From: Pseudonocardia hierapolitana
GTDB taxonomy: Bacteria; Actinomycetota; Actinomycetes; Mycobacteriales; Pseudonocardiaceae
DNA: 64,000 nt
NCBI RefSeq assembly: GCF_007994075.1
Contig: NZ_VIWU01000001.1
Span: 5,084,001-5,148,000 of the forward strand
Direction: 5' to 3'
Position numbers and translations under genes: made by a program
In this document: piece after piece, positions 27,621 through 36,404 of the stretch
Layout: each line of letters starts with the position of its first letter
Numbering within the stretch: the stretch's first letter is position 1
Notes under the pieces: generated by a model
What the model was told of the DNA's origin: nothing
Seen by the model: the letters and a program-made list of their open reading frames with translations, nothing else
Database searches by the model: none

Positions 27621-28493
27621 CCCCGCCTGGACCGGACGGATCCATATACGCCGCCGCCCGGTCCGCCCGCCATCCCGGCTCGCGCTGCGTGATCCGGCAG
27701 GCAACACTGCCACGTAGCGGCCCTCGACGACGTCCAGCAGTGAGCGGCGGCGCCCGGCCGACGGGTCAGGCCACGATCCCGGTCACGAACTCGGTCGTGC
27801 CGGTGGTCGTGTCCGCGCTGAACGCGATCTCGTCCACCCTCGTTGCTGCGATCCAGTCGAGCTGGCCGGGATCCTCTGTCAGCGCGTCCGTGGGTCGCGC
27901 ACCGCGAACATCAACGAAGCCATGATTTGCGCGCCAGTCGGCCGGAAACGGCGGGCCCCCGCGGCCGCGAACTCCTTCCCGCGGCCGACCCGCAACGCGG
28001 CCGCGGCCCGGGTGCGCTCGGTCAACGACGCCTGTGCTGCGATCGGCCACGACGTCTCCGGCCAGGTCACGACGTGGCACTGCTGCTGGCGTCGGTGCCA
28101 GACCCGCTTGATCCGTTGGCCTTTACGCCACCGATCATTTGCCGGGCGCGCTTGATGACTTCGCTGCCTTCGTCCGCCGGGCCGCAGCATCTGGTGTCCT
28201 GCCCAGCGCATCCAACTGGCAGTCCCAACCGATCGAGGTGGCGGAACGATGGTCAACAGCGCCAGCTCGGCAGCGGCCATGCGCGGACAGGGACGTTGCC
28301 CGGCACGAGTTGCTAAATCGCATCACCACTGCCTCTGGCGGTAAGGTCAATCGCCCGCTGATCACGCATACAGTCCGATCTTGGCCTCTTGATGTCAAGC
28401 TCTGTAACGGCCAAGCGGCGGGGGACGAGTACAGCACCATTCTCGTCTCGTGGCCGAGCGGGCGCATCCGCGGAAAGTGGAAGAAGGGCGACA
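27621..28493. other. 873-base scar without a recognisable gene
   Basis: Between the IS4-type element and the methyltransferase. Short frames exist on both strands; a minus-strand frame ending at 27766 has a coding-like tail (ATRVDEIAFSADTTTGTTEF) but no family I recognise, and it is interrupted upstream. Probably remains of genes damaged around the insertion. Confidence 0.4.
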
Positions 28494-29210
28494 ATGGAGT
28501 ACTCCAACCAGCAGCACTGGGACCGCGTAGGCAGCACGTATAGCGACAACTGGTCTCATCCCGCGCGAAGCGGCGTAAGCAGGCTAGAACTTGCATTCAT
28601 TGACCGTCATATTCCTAGCCGTCGCGGCCTGACCGTTCTTGACGTGGGCATCGGCAACGGCCGCATCAGCGAGCACCTCCTCTGCTGTGAAAACGTCAGT
28701 CAGTTAGTCGGTCTCGACATCTCACCGAAAATGATCGAGATTTGCCGAAAGAAGTTCGGAGGCCACCCCAAGGTGGCGGCTCTGCACGTGTGTGACCTCT
28801 CTATCGAAGACCCTCCGGTGGAAGCTGCTTACGACGTGGTGACTGCCATTCGAATGTTGAAGTACAGTCGCAACTGGTCCGAAATTCTGATCAAATTGGC
28901 CGCTCGTCTTCGTCCGGGCGGAGTGATTATTCTTAGCATGTGCAACGATCGATCCATCAGCCACCTCTCGCGTGGCTACTCGATCACCTACTTCGGCACA
29001 ACACGATCCGAGCTAGTGCAGTTGGTCACGAGTCTTGAGTGCGACCTCTTGGAGGTGTCAGGCTCCAACAAGAGTCCTGATATTGTGTATAGGGCAGCGT
29101 CGCGACCGGTCCTCGCTCGGTCACTCCTTGTCGCAGAGCGGGCCCTCGACGCTGTCCTCGGCCGAGCCACGCTCGCTCGTGAGCTGTTCGTGGCTGCCCG
29201 CCGGCAGTGA
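28494..29210 (+). CDS. SAM-dependent methyltransferase, translationally coupled to a kinase
   Basis: The 238 residues form a class I methyltransferase of the Methyltransf_11/25 type: motif I LTVLDVGIGNGRISEHLL, acidic strand-2 end LVGLDISPKMIEIC, VAALHVCDLSIEDPP, then YDVVTAIRMLKYSRNW and LRPGGVIILSM. ATG 28494 is preceded by GGAAGAAGGGCGAC. Its stop overlaps the kinase start by 4 bases (GTGA). In WbdD of E. coli O8/O9a a methyltransferase and a kinase are joined in one protein that caps O-chains; this pair may be the separate-gene version. Methyltransferase fold is sure; capping role is inference. Composition is AT-richer than the core loci. Confidence 0.82.
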   Translation: MEYSNQQHWDRVGSTYSDNWSHPARSGVSRLELAFIDRHIPSRRGLTVLDVGIGNGRISEHLLCCENVSQLVGLDISPKMIEICRKKFGGHPKVAALHVCDLSIEDPPVEAAYDVVTAIRMLKYSRNWSEILIKLAARLRPGGVIILSMCNDRSISHLSRGYSITYFGTTRSELVQLVTSLECDLLEVSGSNKSPDIVYRAASRPVLARSLLVAERALDAVLGRATLARELFVAARRQ

Positions 29211-30013
29211 CCGTTATGGATGAAGTGCTTCAGTGCGAGCCTGGCAGAGTTGTCACTCTAGAGGCCGACAATGCTACAGTCAGGAAGACCTTCACCGGCC
29301 CGGACCTGATTGCCGAGCGGTACGCTGCCGAGCGCGAATTTGACCATCTGTCTCGGTACCGCACGGCCCTGTCAACATATGCACTGGCTACTTGCCCAAA
29401 GGCCATAGAAGTAAACCTGATAGGCCCTCCCTTCGTCCGCATGGAACGGGCAGTAGGCGCGCCGCTTACGAGCCATCTCGCGGGAGTACTTCTTACTGAG
29501 CGACAGTTCGACCAACTTGCTGCGGTAATCGTCGACGCCTTGCGTATATATGTCCTGACGTTCTCCGAGCCGTACTACGACCTCCATCTCCGCAACATGG
29601 CTGTTGAGGTGCCGTCAGGGCTAGTTACATTCTTCGACTTTGGCGTTCCTGATATCTTTGATCCTGTTGTTGTGAAAAGCTTGAACGATCTGCCGCCACT
29701 TGACGTCAGCCTGGGAAACCTCCTCGGTTCGACCGCGTTTGAGGCCGCCCGCCCTAAGACGCTGCATTGCAGGCTCCGACATCAGCAGTCTGTTCGGCTC
29801 GTGGAAAAGGTGCTTCGGCTTTCTAGACGGATAGACATCGACAACCAGCCTGCGGTCGATTTGGAGGTCATCCACTGGACTGCCGTAGCCGCGCTCCGCG
29901 CCTCGACGACAAGGCGGGGAGGGCTGCTCCGCACCGTTTGGTACGGTTCCGCAGCACGATTCATCGCCCAGCCTGAGCGCCTCCTCGGCAAATTGATCAC
30001 GAGGGCACGGTGA
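29207..30013 (+). CDS. Protein-kinase-fold small-molecule or glycan kinase
   Basis: The 268 residues carry a compact kinase fold like APH or LPS-core kinases. A candidate ATP lysine is at 27 (ATVRKTF), with a helix-C glutamate at 42 or 44. The hinge is PFVRMERAVGAPL, the catalytic loop YYDLHLRNM has Asp 125 and Asn 130, and the metal motif FFDFG has Asp 144. It lacks signal peptides or membrane helices, so it acts in the cytoplasm or at the membrane surface. GTG 29207 overlaps the methyltransferase stop by 4 bases. Most likely substrates are a sugar or the non-reducing end of a glycan; protein targets are less likely given its small size. Confidence 0.72.
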   Translation: MTVMDEVLQCEPGRVVTLEADNATVRKTFTGPDLIAERYAAEREFDHLSRYRTALSTYALATCPKAIEVNLIGPPFVRMERAVGAPLTSHLAGVLLTERQFDQLAAVIVDALRIYVLTFSEPYYDLHLRNMAVEVPSGLVTFFDFGVPDIFDPVVVKSLNDLPPLDVSLGNLLGSTAFEAARPKTLHCRLRHQQSVRLVEKVLRLSRRIDIDNQPAVDLEVIHWTAVAALRASTTRRGGLLRTVWYGSAARFIAQPERLLGKLITRAR

Positions 30014-30699
30014 AGGTAAAGAATGGAGTCGCCCCGTACTCCTGCTCTGACCCGTCTCCATTCGCATCGCCGACTTCGCCGTCCGGCACGGCTCCCAGCG
30101 GTCGCCGAGGATGACGACTGCGTTGTTCGGGTAGGTTGCGGCGGATTCCACATGTCGGCGCCGGCTGGCGGCGCTCGGTGAGCGCGAGCTACCCGCGATC
30201 GCAGGCGCGGGAGAGCGTGAGCTGGTTGTTCGCGATCATCATCGCGGTCAGCCGCTTTGTGATCAGCCCCGGGCGGTTGAACCCGCGGCGCCGAGGCACC
30301 GGTAGAACGGCAGGCCGACCAATCTGGCCCGCTCCGTCACCGGGAAGAAGATCAGCAGTTGCTCAGTTAGAGATCATCAGTGAGACCACTTGCCTGTCCA
30401 CCTCGGCGGCCACGGATACGGCATGGGCCGGCACCACCTGGGAGGACATCTCGTCTGCGCGCGCAGCAGTCGGGGTGCCGGTCGAGTTCGAGCACGATGG
30501 GATCGACCTCGCGGCGGAGCTGCAAGCGGCTGTCGCCGCAGCACCGCTTGGTTCGAGAACGCAGACAGGTAGACTCGGGTTGACGCCGTCGACCTCGCCA
30601 TCGCTGGGGTCGAGGCGCGACCCTCGTCGCGTTGCAAGCCGGCTATGATGTTGAATCCGCCGGCATGGCCAGCCATCGTGTCGTTTCGAGCGAGCGCAG
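30014..30699. other. 686-base stretch without a recognisable gene
   Basis: A frame is open on the plus strand from 30136 to 30648 but has no start context, no family motif and irregular composition; I do not call it a gene. The promoter of the lysozyme-like gene should lie in the right part. Confidence 0.4.
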
Positions 30700-31491
30700 A
30701 TGCACCAATCGACGCACATCAGACGGACTGTGCTGGTGGTCGTGGCAGCCCTCGCAGTGCTGATCGCGGCGATCGTCGAGGATCTCATCGAGGACCGGAG
30801 TGGGGCTCCGGCCTTCACCCTCAACGACGCCGACCCCCAGTTCCCGACCTTGCCGGTAGGCGCGGAACTCCCCTCCGACAAGGAGTGCGCTGAGCGCGTG
30901 AGTGCAGCCGGGCTCGAACGCGAGGTGCGGCCGGAGAACACAGCCCCCAACAACTCGACCCCCGGCGGGCTCACGCTGCCAGCGTGGCCGAGCTTTTGGG
31001 CACAGCAGGTGAACGAGGAGTACGTACCGCGGATAAATGGTCAGTTCACCGGTAGCACGAATGAGATCATCGCGTGGGGCTCCTGCAAGTGGGGCATCGA
31101 CGCCAACGTCGTGCGGGCGATGGCGGTGTCCGAGACATTCTGGCGGCAATCGTTCGTCGGGGACCTGGTGGATGACCCTGCGCTGTGTCTCGGCGATTAC
31201 GAGGTGCCATGCCCTACGAGTTTCGGCCTCCTCCAGCTGAAGTACACGACCCGTCCGGGATCGTGGCCGGGTTCGCGCGACCATACGGCCTTCAACGTCG
31301 ACTACTCGCTGGCGGTCCTGCGCGGCTGCTTCGAGGGCTACATCACCTACCTCGATTCCAGTTACGCGGCAGGTGATTTATGGGGATGCGCTGGCTGGCA
31401 TTACTCAGGTGAATGGTACAACGATGCGGCTAGGCAATACATTGACTTAACGCAGTGGCATTACCGGTATCGGGAGTGGCTGCGGTGGTGA
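30700..31491 (+). CDS. Membrane-anchored transglycosylase SLT/lysozyme-like protein
   Basis: Probably cleaves or remodels peptidoglycan outside the membrane. The 263 residues have an N-terminal anchor or signal (TVLVVVAALAVLIAAIV, 10-26) and a linker. The lysozyme-like domain follows, with candidate catalytic Glu 145 in VVRAMAVSETFWRQ, then SFGLLQLKYTTRPGSWP and HTAFNVDYSLAVLRGCF. Two cysteine pairs (CLGDYEVPC and others) suggest disulfides. ATG 30700 is not strongly supported by a ribosome site. It stands alone between two gene-less gaps, just left of the IS1380-type element. Wall opening may help the polymer to be exported or attached; this is inference. Confidence 0.75.
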   Translation: MHQSTHIRRTVLVVVAALAVLIAAIVEDLIEDRSGAPAFTLNDADPQFPTLPVGAELPSDKECAERVSAAGLEREVRPENTAPNNSTPGGLTLPAWPSFWAQQVNEEYVPRINGQFTGSTNEIIAWGSCKWGIDANVVRAMAVSETFWRQSFVGDLVDDPALCLGDYEVPCPTSFGLLQLKYTTRPGSWPGSRDHTAFNVDYSLAVLRGCFEGYITYLDSSYAAGDLWGCAGWHYSGEWYNDAARQYIDLTQWHYRYREWLRW

Positions 31492-31957
31492 GCGTTGATC
31501 ATCACGTCCGCCCGCCCTCGCAGCGCTCGCTTCACCGTTGTGACGAGTCGTCGCCCACCCGAGTCCGGCGCGAGAGGACGTAGCCGCGCCGTAGCGGGTG
31601 AGCGATGAGTTCCATCAGCCGTGGGCACAGCAACGCGCTCGGAGGAATTGAACAGGTCGGTCCTGGTCAAACGGGCTGCCGACCCGGGGTAGCCGAAGAG
31701 GAGCGCGCGGGCTCCGTCGATTCTCATGCCACCGAGATCGTGAGGCTCGTAGCCCTCCCCCCTTTGCCCAGAGGATCGCTTGCCACCCCGTTGCGGCCGC
31801 GACCCCTCCCTACGTGCCCGCTCGGAATGGCCAAGGGTCGACAGTCCTCACTGACCGCGGCTGCGCAGGCGCCAGGTGCCGAGGAGCCCGGCGAATCGGA
31901 TGCGATCAACGCCAGCTGGTAGGATCACGTCGCGAGGCCACTCCCGTCGCGGAATCG
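31492..31957. other. 466-base gene-less stretch before the IS1380-type element
   Basis: No convincing reading frame or RNA gene on either strand. It ends at the left inverted repeat of the insertion element. Confidence 0.5.
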
Positions 31958-33652
31958 CGTTAACCCGGACTCTTCATGGCGGGCTCCGCGGTAGGTGACC
32001 CCCGAAAGAAGAAAGTGCCTCGTGACCAGGTAAGACAGGGCTTGCTGAGGGCCATGTCCGCCGCGGTTGAGGAGGCACTTTCCGAGTGCAGGCTACAACC
32101 ACCCGTCCGAAGATCATCGTGATCGCCGACGGGAGCGGGGTGGTGTCGCACGCCGGGTCGCGCCTGCCGGCCGACGTCGCCGACCGGACCACCCTGACCG
32201 GCGAGTTGTCGCAGGCCCTGGACCCGTTGCGACCGGCGCGGGCGTGCCATGACCCGGGCCGCGTGTTGGTGGACCTCGCCGTCGCGGTCGCCGGCGGCGC
32301 GACGACGATCTCGGAGATCGCGGTGCCGGGCGAGCAGGCGGAGCTGTTCGGCCAGGTGGCGTCGGACTCGACGTGCTGGCGGCTGCTCGATCGCCTCGAC
32401 GGCAGCGTGCTCGCGGCAGTGGCGGCGGCTCGCGCCCGAGCGCGGGAGGTCGTCTGGGACCAGCACGCCGAACACCGTGGGCGAGCGTTCCCGCCGGCCC
32501 GGGTCGCTGGACACGAGCTCAACCTGCTCGTCATCGACCTGGACGCGACGATCGTGATCTGCCACTCGGAGAAGTAACAGGCCGCGCCGACGTGGAAGCG
32601 AACCCTTCGGCTATCACCCGCTGCTCGCGTTCTGCGACAACACCTCCGAGTTCCTCGCTGGCGTGCTACGCCGCGGCAACGCGGGCGCGAACACCTCCGC
32701 CGACCACATCCAGGTCCTCGACCAAGCCCTCGCCCAGATCCCCGACCCACACCGCCACGGCCGCCCGATTCTGATCCGCGCCGACATCGCGGGCTGCACG
32801 AAAGCCTTCCTCGCCCACGCCCACGCCCACGGCCGCGACCAGCAGGCCAAGGCGGTCGCCGTGGAGTTCTCCGTCGGCTGGGCCATCACCGACCGCGAAC
32901 GCGCCGCGATCGCCGCGGTCCCGAACAAGGTGTGGGCTGATGCGGTCGAGGCCGACGGCAGTCACCGTGACGGCGCCGGGCTCGCCGAGCTCACCGGGCT
33001 GCTCCCCGCCGCCTCGCTGGACGGCTACCCAAGGGGCACAAGGGTCATCGTCCGCCGCGAGCGCCCGCACCCGGGCGCACAGCTGGACCTGATGGAAACC
33101 CGCGACGGCTGGCGCTACACCTGCTTCGCCACCGACACCCCCGCCGGACAGTCGGCGTTCCTCGAAGCCCGCCACCGCGCTTACGCCCGCGTCGAGGACC
33201 GCATCCGCACCGCGAAGGACACCGGACTGAACCACTTCCCCTCCCGCACCCTCGCGATCAACTCGGCCTGGCTGACGGTGGTGATGCTCGCTGTTGATCT
33301 GATCTCCTGGACCCGGCACCTGCTCCTCGACGGCGCCCTCGCGAAGGCCGAGCCCAAGACGTTGCGCTACCGGCTGCTGCACGTCGCCGCCCGCATCACC
33401 CGAGGTCAGCGCCGCACCTTCGCCAGGATCCAGGGGATCTGGCCCTGGGCGATCGACCTCACGTCCGCGTTCGCCCGCCTCCACGCCCTGCCCGTCCCTG
33501 CCGGCTGAACTCCACTCCCGATCGACACGAACGGCACAAGGCACCCGGCAGAACGGCAGGCCGGATGCTTCCGCACGATCCCACCCGGAAAGCCGGAGAT
33601 GATCACGAGGCCGAGGCTGGCACCGGGGCCTCATGAATCACCGGGGCTAACG
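31958..33652 (+). mobile_element. IS1380-family insertion sequence
   Basis: About 1.7 kb. The left end CGTTAACCCGGACTCTTCAT (from 31958) matches, imperfectly, the reverse complement of the right end, CGTTAGCCCCGGTGATTCAT (read back from 33652). Inside the left end is a perfect 11-base inverted repeat, GAAAGTGCCTC (32011-32021) and GAGGCACTTTC (32072-32082). The only gene is a broken IS1380-type transposase. The right end stops a few bases before the leader of the C-methyltransferase gene. Confidence 0.72.
32086..33508 (+). pseudogene. IS1380-family transposase with stop codon and frameshift
   Basis: First part (from 32086) reads VIADGSGVVSHAGSRL, then the family's DSTCWRLLDRL and LLVIDLDATIVICHSEK. 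A TAA at 32575-32577 replaces the codon after HSEK, where relatives continue HSEKEQA. Shortly after, near 32605, an extra C in AACCCTTC shifts the frame. The rest continues as FGYHPLLAFCDNTSEFLAGV, RPILIRADIAGCTKAFLAHA and a C-terminal DDE domain ending at 33508. Two independent lesions make this a true pseudogene. The protein would be about 470 residues if repaired, normal for the family. Confidence 0.85.
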
Positions 33653-33698
33653 AAGGTGCCCGAGGTGGCGACGTCAGACCCACGCCGAAACCATGACG

Positions 33699-33719
33699 AC
33701 GCGGGGGAGGGGCGCCATG
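33699..33719 (+). repeat. 21-base leader identical to the pseudogene leader
   Basis: ACGCGGGGGAGGGGCGCCAT plus G (33699-33719) is identical to 21305-21325 and includes the ribosome site GGGGGAGGGG and the start codon. Weaker similarity extends about 40 bases further upstream in both places. Confidence 0.85.
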
Positions 33720-35042
33720 TCCGCTGCGGCTGTTGCCGAGCAGGACGGTCGCACCGGACCGCTGGAGCGTCCCGCCGGGCGCACCTGCCGATTGTGCGGC
33801 TCGAACCAGCTGCGCAGGTTCCTCGACCTCGGGGTCGTACCCCGGTGCGAGCTGTTCCTCACTCCCGAGGCGGTGGCTGCCCCCGACGTGTCTTACCCGC
33901 TCCAGGTGTGGGTGTGCGAACGCTGCCTGCTGGTGCAGCTGCCGCCGTTGTTCACGCCGGAGGAGACGTTCACCGACTACCCCTACTTCTCCTCGTACTC
34001 GACGTCACGGGTGGAGCAGGCCCGCACCTTGGTCGAGGACGCGGTCCGGCGGCTCGGGCTGGGGCTCGACTCGTTCGTGGTCGAGGTGGGCAGCAACGAC
34101 GGCTACCTGCTGCAGCACCTGGTGCGCCGATGGATCCGGTGCCTGGGGATCGAGCCGTCGGTGAACGTGGGGGAGACAGCGCGGGAGAAGGGGGCGCCGA
34201 CGTTCACCGAGTTCCTCACGGCGGAGACCGGTGCTCTGGTGCGGGCGATCCACGGTCCGGCCGACTTGGTGATTGCGAACTACGTGTACGGCGACGTCCC
34301 GGACGTAACCGACTTCACGCGGGGGCTGCGGTCGCTGGTGGCCGACGACGGGTGGGCGTCGATCGAGGTGCAGCACCTGTTGACCCTGGTGGAGCGCACC
34401 GAGTTCGACACGATCTACCACGAGCATTTCCAGTACTTCACGCTGCTGACCGGGCAGCGGGCGCTGGCCACGGGTGGGTTGTCGGTCGTGGACGTCGAGT
34501 TGGTCGACATCCGCGGTGGGGCGATCCGGATCTGGGCGCGGCCGACCGAGTGCGCCATGGAGCCGAGCGTGAGGGTGACCGAGGTGCTGGCCGCGGAGGA
34601 GGCCGCAGGACTACACGTGGCGCGTGGGCACGACGGCTTCGCCGAGGCGGTGTCGCGGGTTCGCGACGATCTGGTGTCGTTCTTGATCGAGGCACGGCGG
34701 GCCGGGAAGAAGGTCGTTGGGTACGGGGCGTCAGGCAACGGCAACACGCTGTTGAACTATTGCGGCGTCCGGCCGGATCTTCTGGCATACACGGTGGACC
34801 GCAACCCGTACAAGCACGGGCGATACACCCCGGGCACGCGGATCCCGGTGCACGCGCCGGAGCGGATCGCGGCTGATCGTCCGGACTACGTGCTGGTGTT
34901 GCCGTGGAACCTGCGCGCCGAGCTGCTCGACCAGCTGTCCTACGTGCGCGAGTGGGGCGGCAAGCTGGTGTTCCCGATTCCGGAACTCGAGGTGGTGTCG
35001 CCCGCGCCGGCTGATCGTCCGCTCGAACACCCGGTGTTCTGA
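33717..35042 (+). CDS. Sugar C-methyltransferase (zinc-binding type), copy 2
   Basis: Same family as 6595-7818. The 441 residues show the zinc knuckle (CRLC at 24-27 and CERC at 67-70), the SAM loop VVEVGSNDGYLLQH (121-134), DYPYFSSYS, and YHEHFQYF with Glu-His 236-237, then GYGASGNGNTLLNYC. A key difference: where copy 1 has NNVLAHVPD, copy 2 has NYVYGDVPD, so the His believed catalytic in TcaB9-like enzymes is Asp 193. ATG 33717 follows GGGGGAGGGGCGCC. It converges on the second aminotransferase, whereas copy 1 is co-directional with the first. Probably a methyltransferase with changed chemistry or specificity. Confidence 0.86.
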   Translation: MSAAAVAEQDGRTGPLERPAGRTCRLCGSNQLRRFLDLGVVPRCELFLTPEAVAAPDVSYPLQVWVCERCLLVQLPPLFTPEETFTDYPYFSSYSTSRVEQARTLVEDAVRRLGLGLDSFVVEVGSNDGYLLQHLVRRWIRCLGIEPSVNVGETAREKGAPTFTEFLTAETGALVRAIHGPADLVIANYVYGDVPDVTDFTRGLRSLVADDGWASIEVQHLLTLVERTEFDTIYHEHFQYFTLLTGQRALATGGLSVVDVELVDIRGGAIRIWARPTECAMEPSVRVTEVLAAEEAAGLHVARGHDGFAEAVSRVRDDLVSFLIEARRAGKKVVGYGASGNGNTLLNYCGVRPDLLAYTVDRNPYKHGRYTPGTRIPVHAPERIAADRPDYVLVLPWNLRAELLDQLSYVREWGGKLVFPIPELEVVSPAPADRPLEHPVF

Positions 35043-35050
35043 TCAGTCGG

Positions 35051-36355
35051 TCACGCGTAGCGGCGGAACACCGGCTTGACCGGCCGGCCGCCCAGCCAGG
35101 GGCTGGGATCGCCGTTGTCGAGCGCCTCGCGGTACACGGCGCAGGCCTGGGCGACGACGTCGATGGTGCGGTCGATGTCCTCGTCGCTGAGCGCGGCGCT
35201 GACCACGAAGGACGGACCGATCACGCCGCCGGTGATGAGCTGGCGCAGGAACAGCGTGCGGTAGTCCTGCGACGACTCGCCGTCGGCGTCGAGGGTGGCG
35301 AAGACGAGGTTGCTGGCCCGGCCGCGGACGACGACGTGGTCGGCGACGCCTGCATTCGCGGCGACCTTGCGGACCCCGGCGGCGAGTCGGTCGCCGAGGT
35401 AGTGCAGCTGATCGGCGATGCCCTCTTCGGCGTAGGTGTCCATCACGGCGATGGCGGCGGCGAGGGAGTGGGTTTCTGCGCCGTGGGTGGTGGAGAGAAG
35501 GAACACGCGTTCCTCGTCGGTGCGTAGCCCGCCGCGTCCCATGAGCTCGCGCTTGCCGGCGAGGGCGGAGACGGCGAAGCCGTTGCCCAGTGCCTTGCCG
35601 AAGGTGGACAGGTCGGGGGTGACCCCGTAGACGCCCTGTGCGCCGTGCTCGCTCCAGCGGAAGCCGGTGATCATCTCGTCGAAGACGAGGATGGCGCCGT
35701 GGCGGGTGGCGAGGTCGCGGACACCGTCGAGGTAGCCGGGCGGCGGCTCGGTCTGGGTGGCGGCTTCGAGGAAGATCGCGGCGATCTCGTGCTGTTCCAG
35801 GACCGAGGAGAGGGCGTCGAGGTCGCCGTAGGGGAAGGTGACGGTGGCCTGGTCTGGGATGCCGGCGGACATGGGGGTGCCGCCGATGAACCAGTCGTCG
35901 GTGGAGAAGAAGGGGTGGTCGCGGCACAGGGCGATGAGGGTGCGGCCGGTGGCGGCGCGGGCAAGCCGGACGGCGGCGGTGGTGGCGTCGGAGCCGTTCT
36001 TGGTGAACTTGACCATGTCGGCGGTGGGAACGTTCTGCAGGAACCGTTCGGCGGCCTCGACCTCGATGACCGCGGGACGGACGAAGTTGCTGCCCTTGTC
36101 GAGCTCGCGGCGGACGGTCTCGACGACGCGGGGGTGGGCGTGTCCGAGGGAGACGGCGCGCAGGCCGGAGCCGTACTCGATGTATTGGTTGCCGTCGGCG
36201 TCCCAGACGTGGGCGCCGCGGCCGTGGGAGATCACGGGCGCGAGGTTCTCGGGGTACTGGTCGTCGCCCTTGGCGTAGGTGTGGGCGCCGCCGGGCACCG
36301 CGGCGTGCAGGCGGGCGTTCAGCGCCGCCGACTTCGGCAGGGACGGGTCCGTCAT
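35051..36355 (-). CDS. Class III PLP aminotransferase (GSA-aminomutase fold), copy 2
   Basis: 434 residues, a close paralogue of 5300-6595 over its whole length, including the C-terminus VKPVFRRYA. The Schiff-base lysine is 254 in STFGKALGNGF; VFDEMITGFR and NGSDATTAAVRLAR are intact, so it should be active. ATG 36355 has GAAGG upstream. It converges with the C-methyltransferase copy 2 with only 8 bases between the stops, whereas in copy 1 both genes lie on one strand; so the pair was rearranged after duplication. Most likely it makes the same or a related aminosugar intermediate. A housekeeping aminomutase is unlikely here. Confidence 0.85.
   Translation of the reverse strand: MTDPSLPKSAALNARLHAAVPGGAHTYAKGDDQYPENLAPVISHGRGAHVWDADGNQYIEYGSGLRAVSLGHAHPRVVETVRRELDKGSNFVRPAVIEVEAAERFLQNVPTADMVKFTKNGSDATTAAVRLARAATGRTLIALCRDHPFFSTDDWFIGGTPMSAGIPDQATVTFPYGDLDALSSVLEQHEIAAIFLEAATQTEPPPGYLDGVRDLATRHGAILVFDEMITGFRWSEHGAQGVYGVTPDLSTFGKALGNGFAVSALAGKRELMGRGGLRTDEERVFLLSTTHGAETHSLAAAIAVMDTYAEEGIADQLHYLGDRLAAGVRKVAANAGVADHVVVRGRASNLVFATLDADGESSQDYRTLFLRQLITGGVIGPSFVVSAALSDEDIDRTIDVVAQACAVYREALDNGDPSPWLGGRPVKPVFRRYA
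36162..36241. repeat. 80-base identical repeat, second copy
   Basis: Matches 6411-6490 without mismatch in the same orientation, inside the second aminotransferase gene. Could support recombination that would delete or duplicate the 30 kb between. Confidence 0.85.
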
Positions 36356-36404
36356 GCGTGCACCTTCGTCGTCATGGATCACCACAGCCATGATGGACCG
36401 AGGG

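Noticed and set aside
27766..28080. Minus-strand frame with a coding-like tail
   Set aside because: The last 30 codons look plausible but the upstream part is not, and no family could be named; noted only as a scar.
30136..30648. Plus-strand frame of 170 codons in the gap before the lysozyme-like gene
   Set aside because: No start context, no family similarity I can recognise, and irregular composition.
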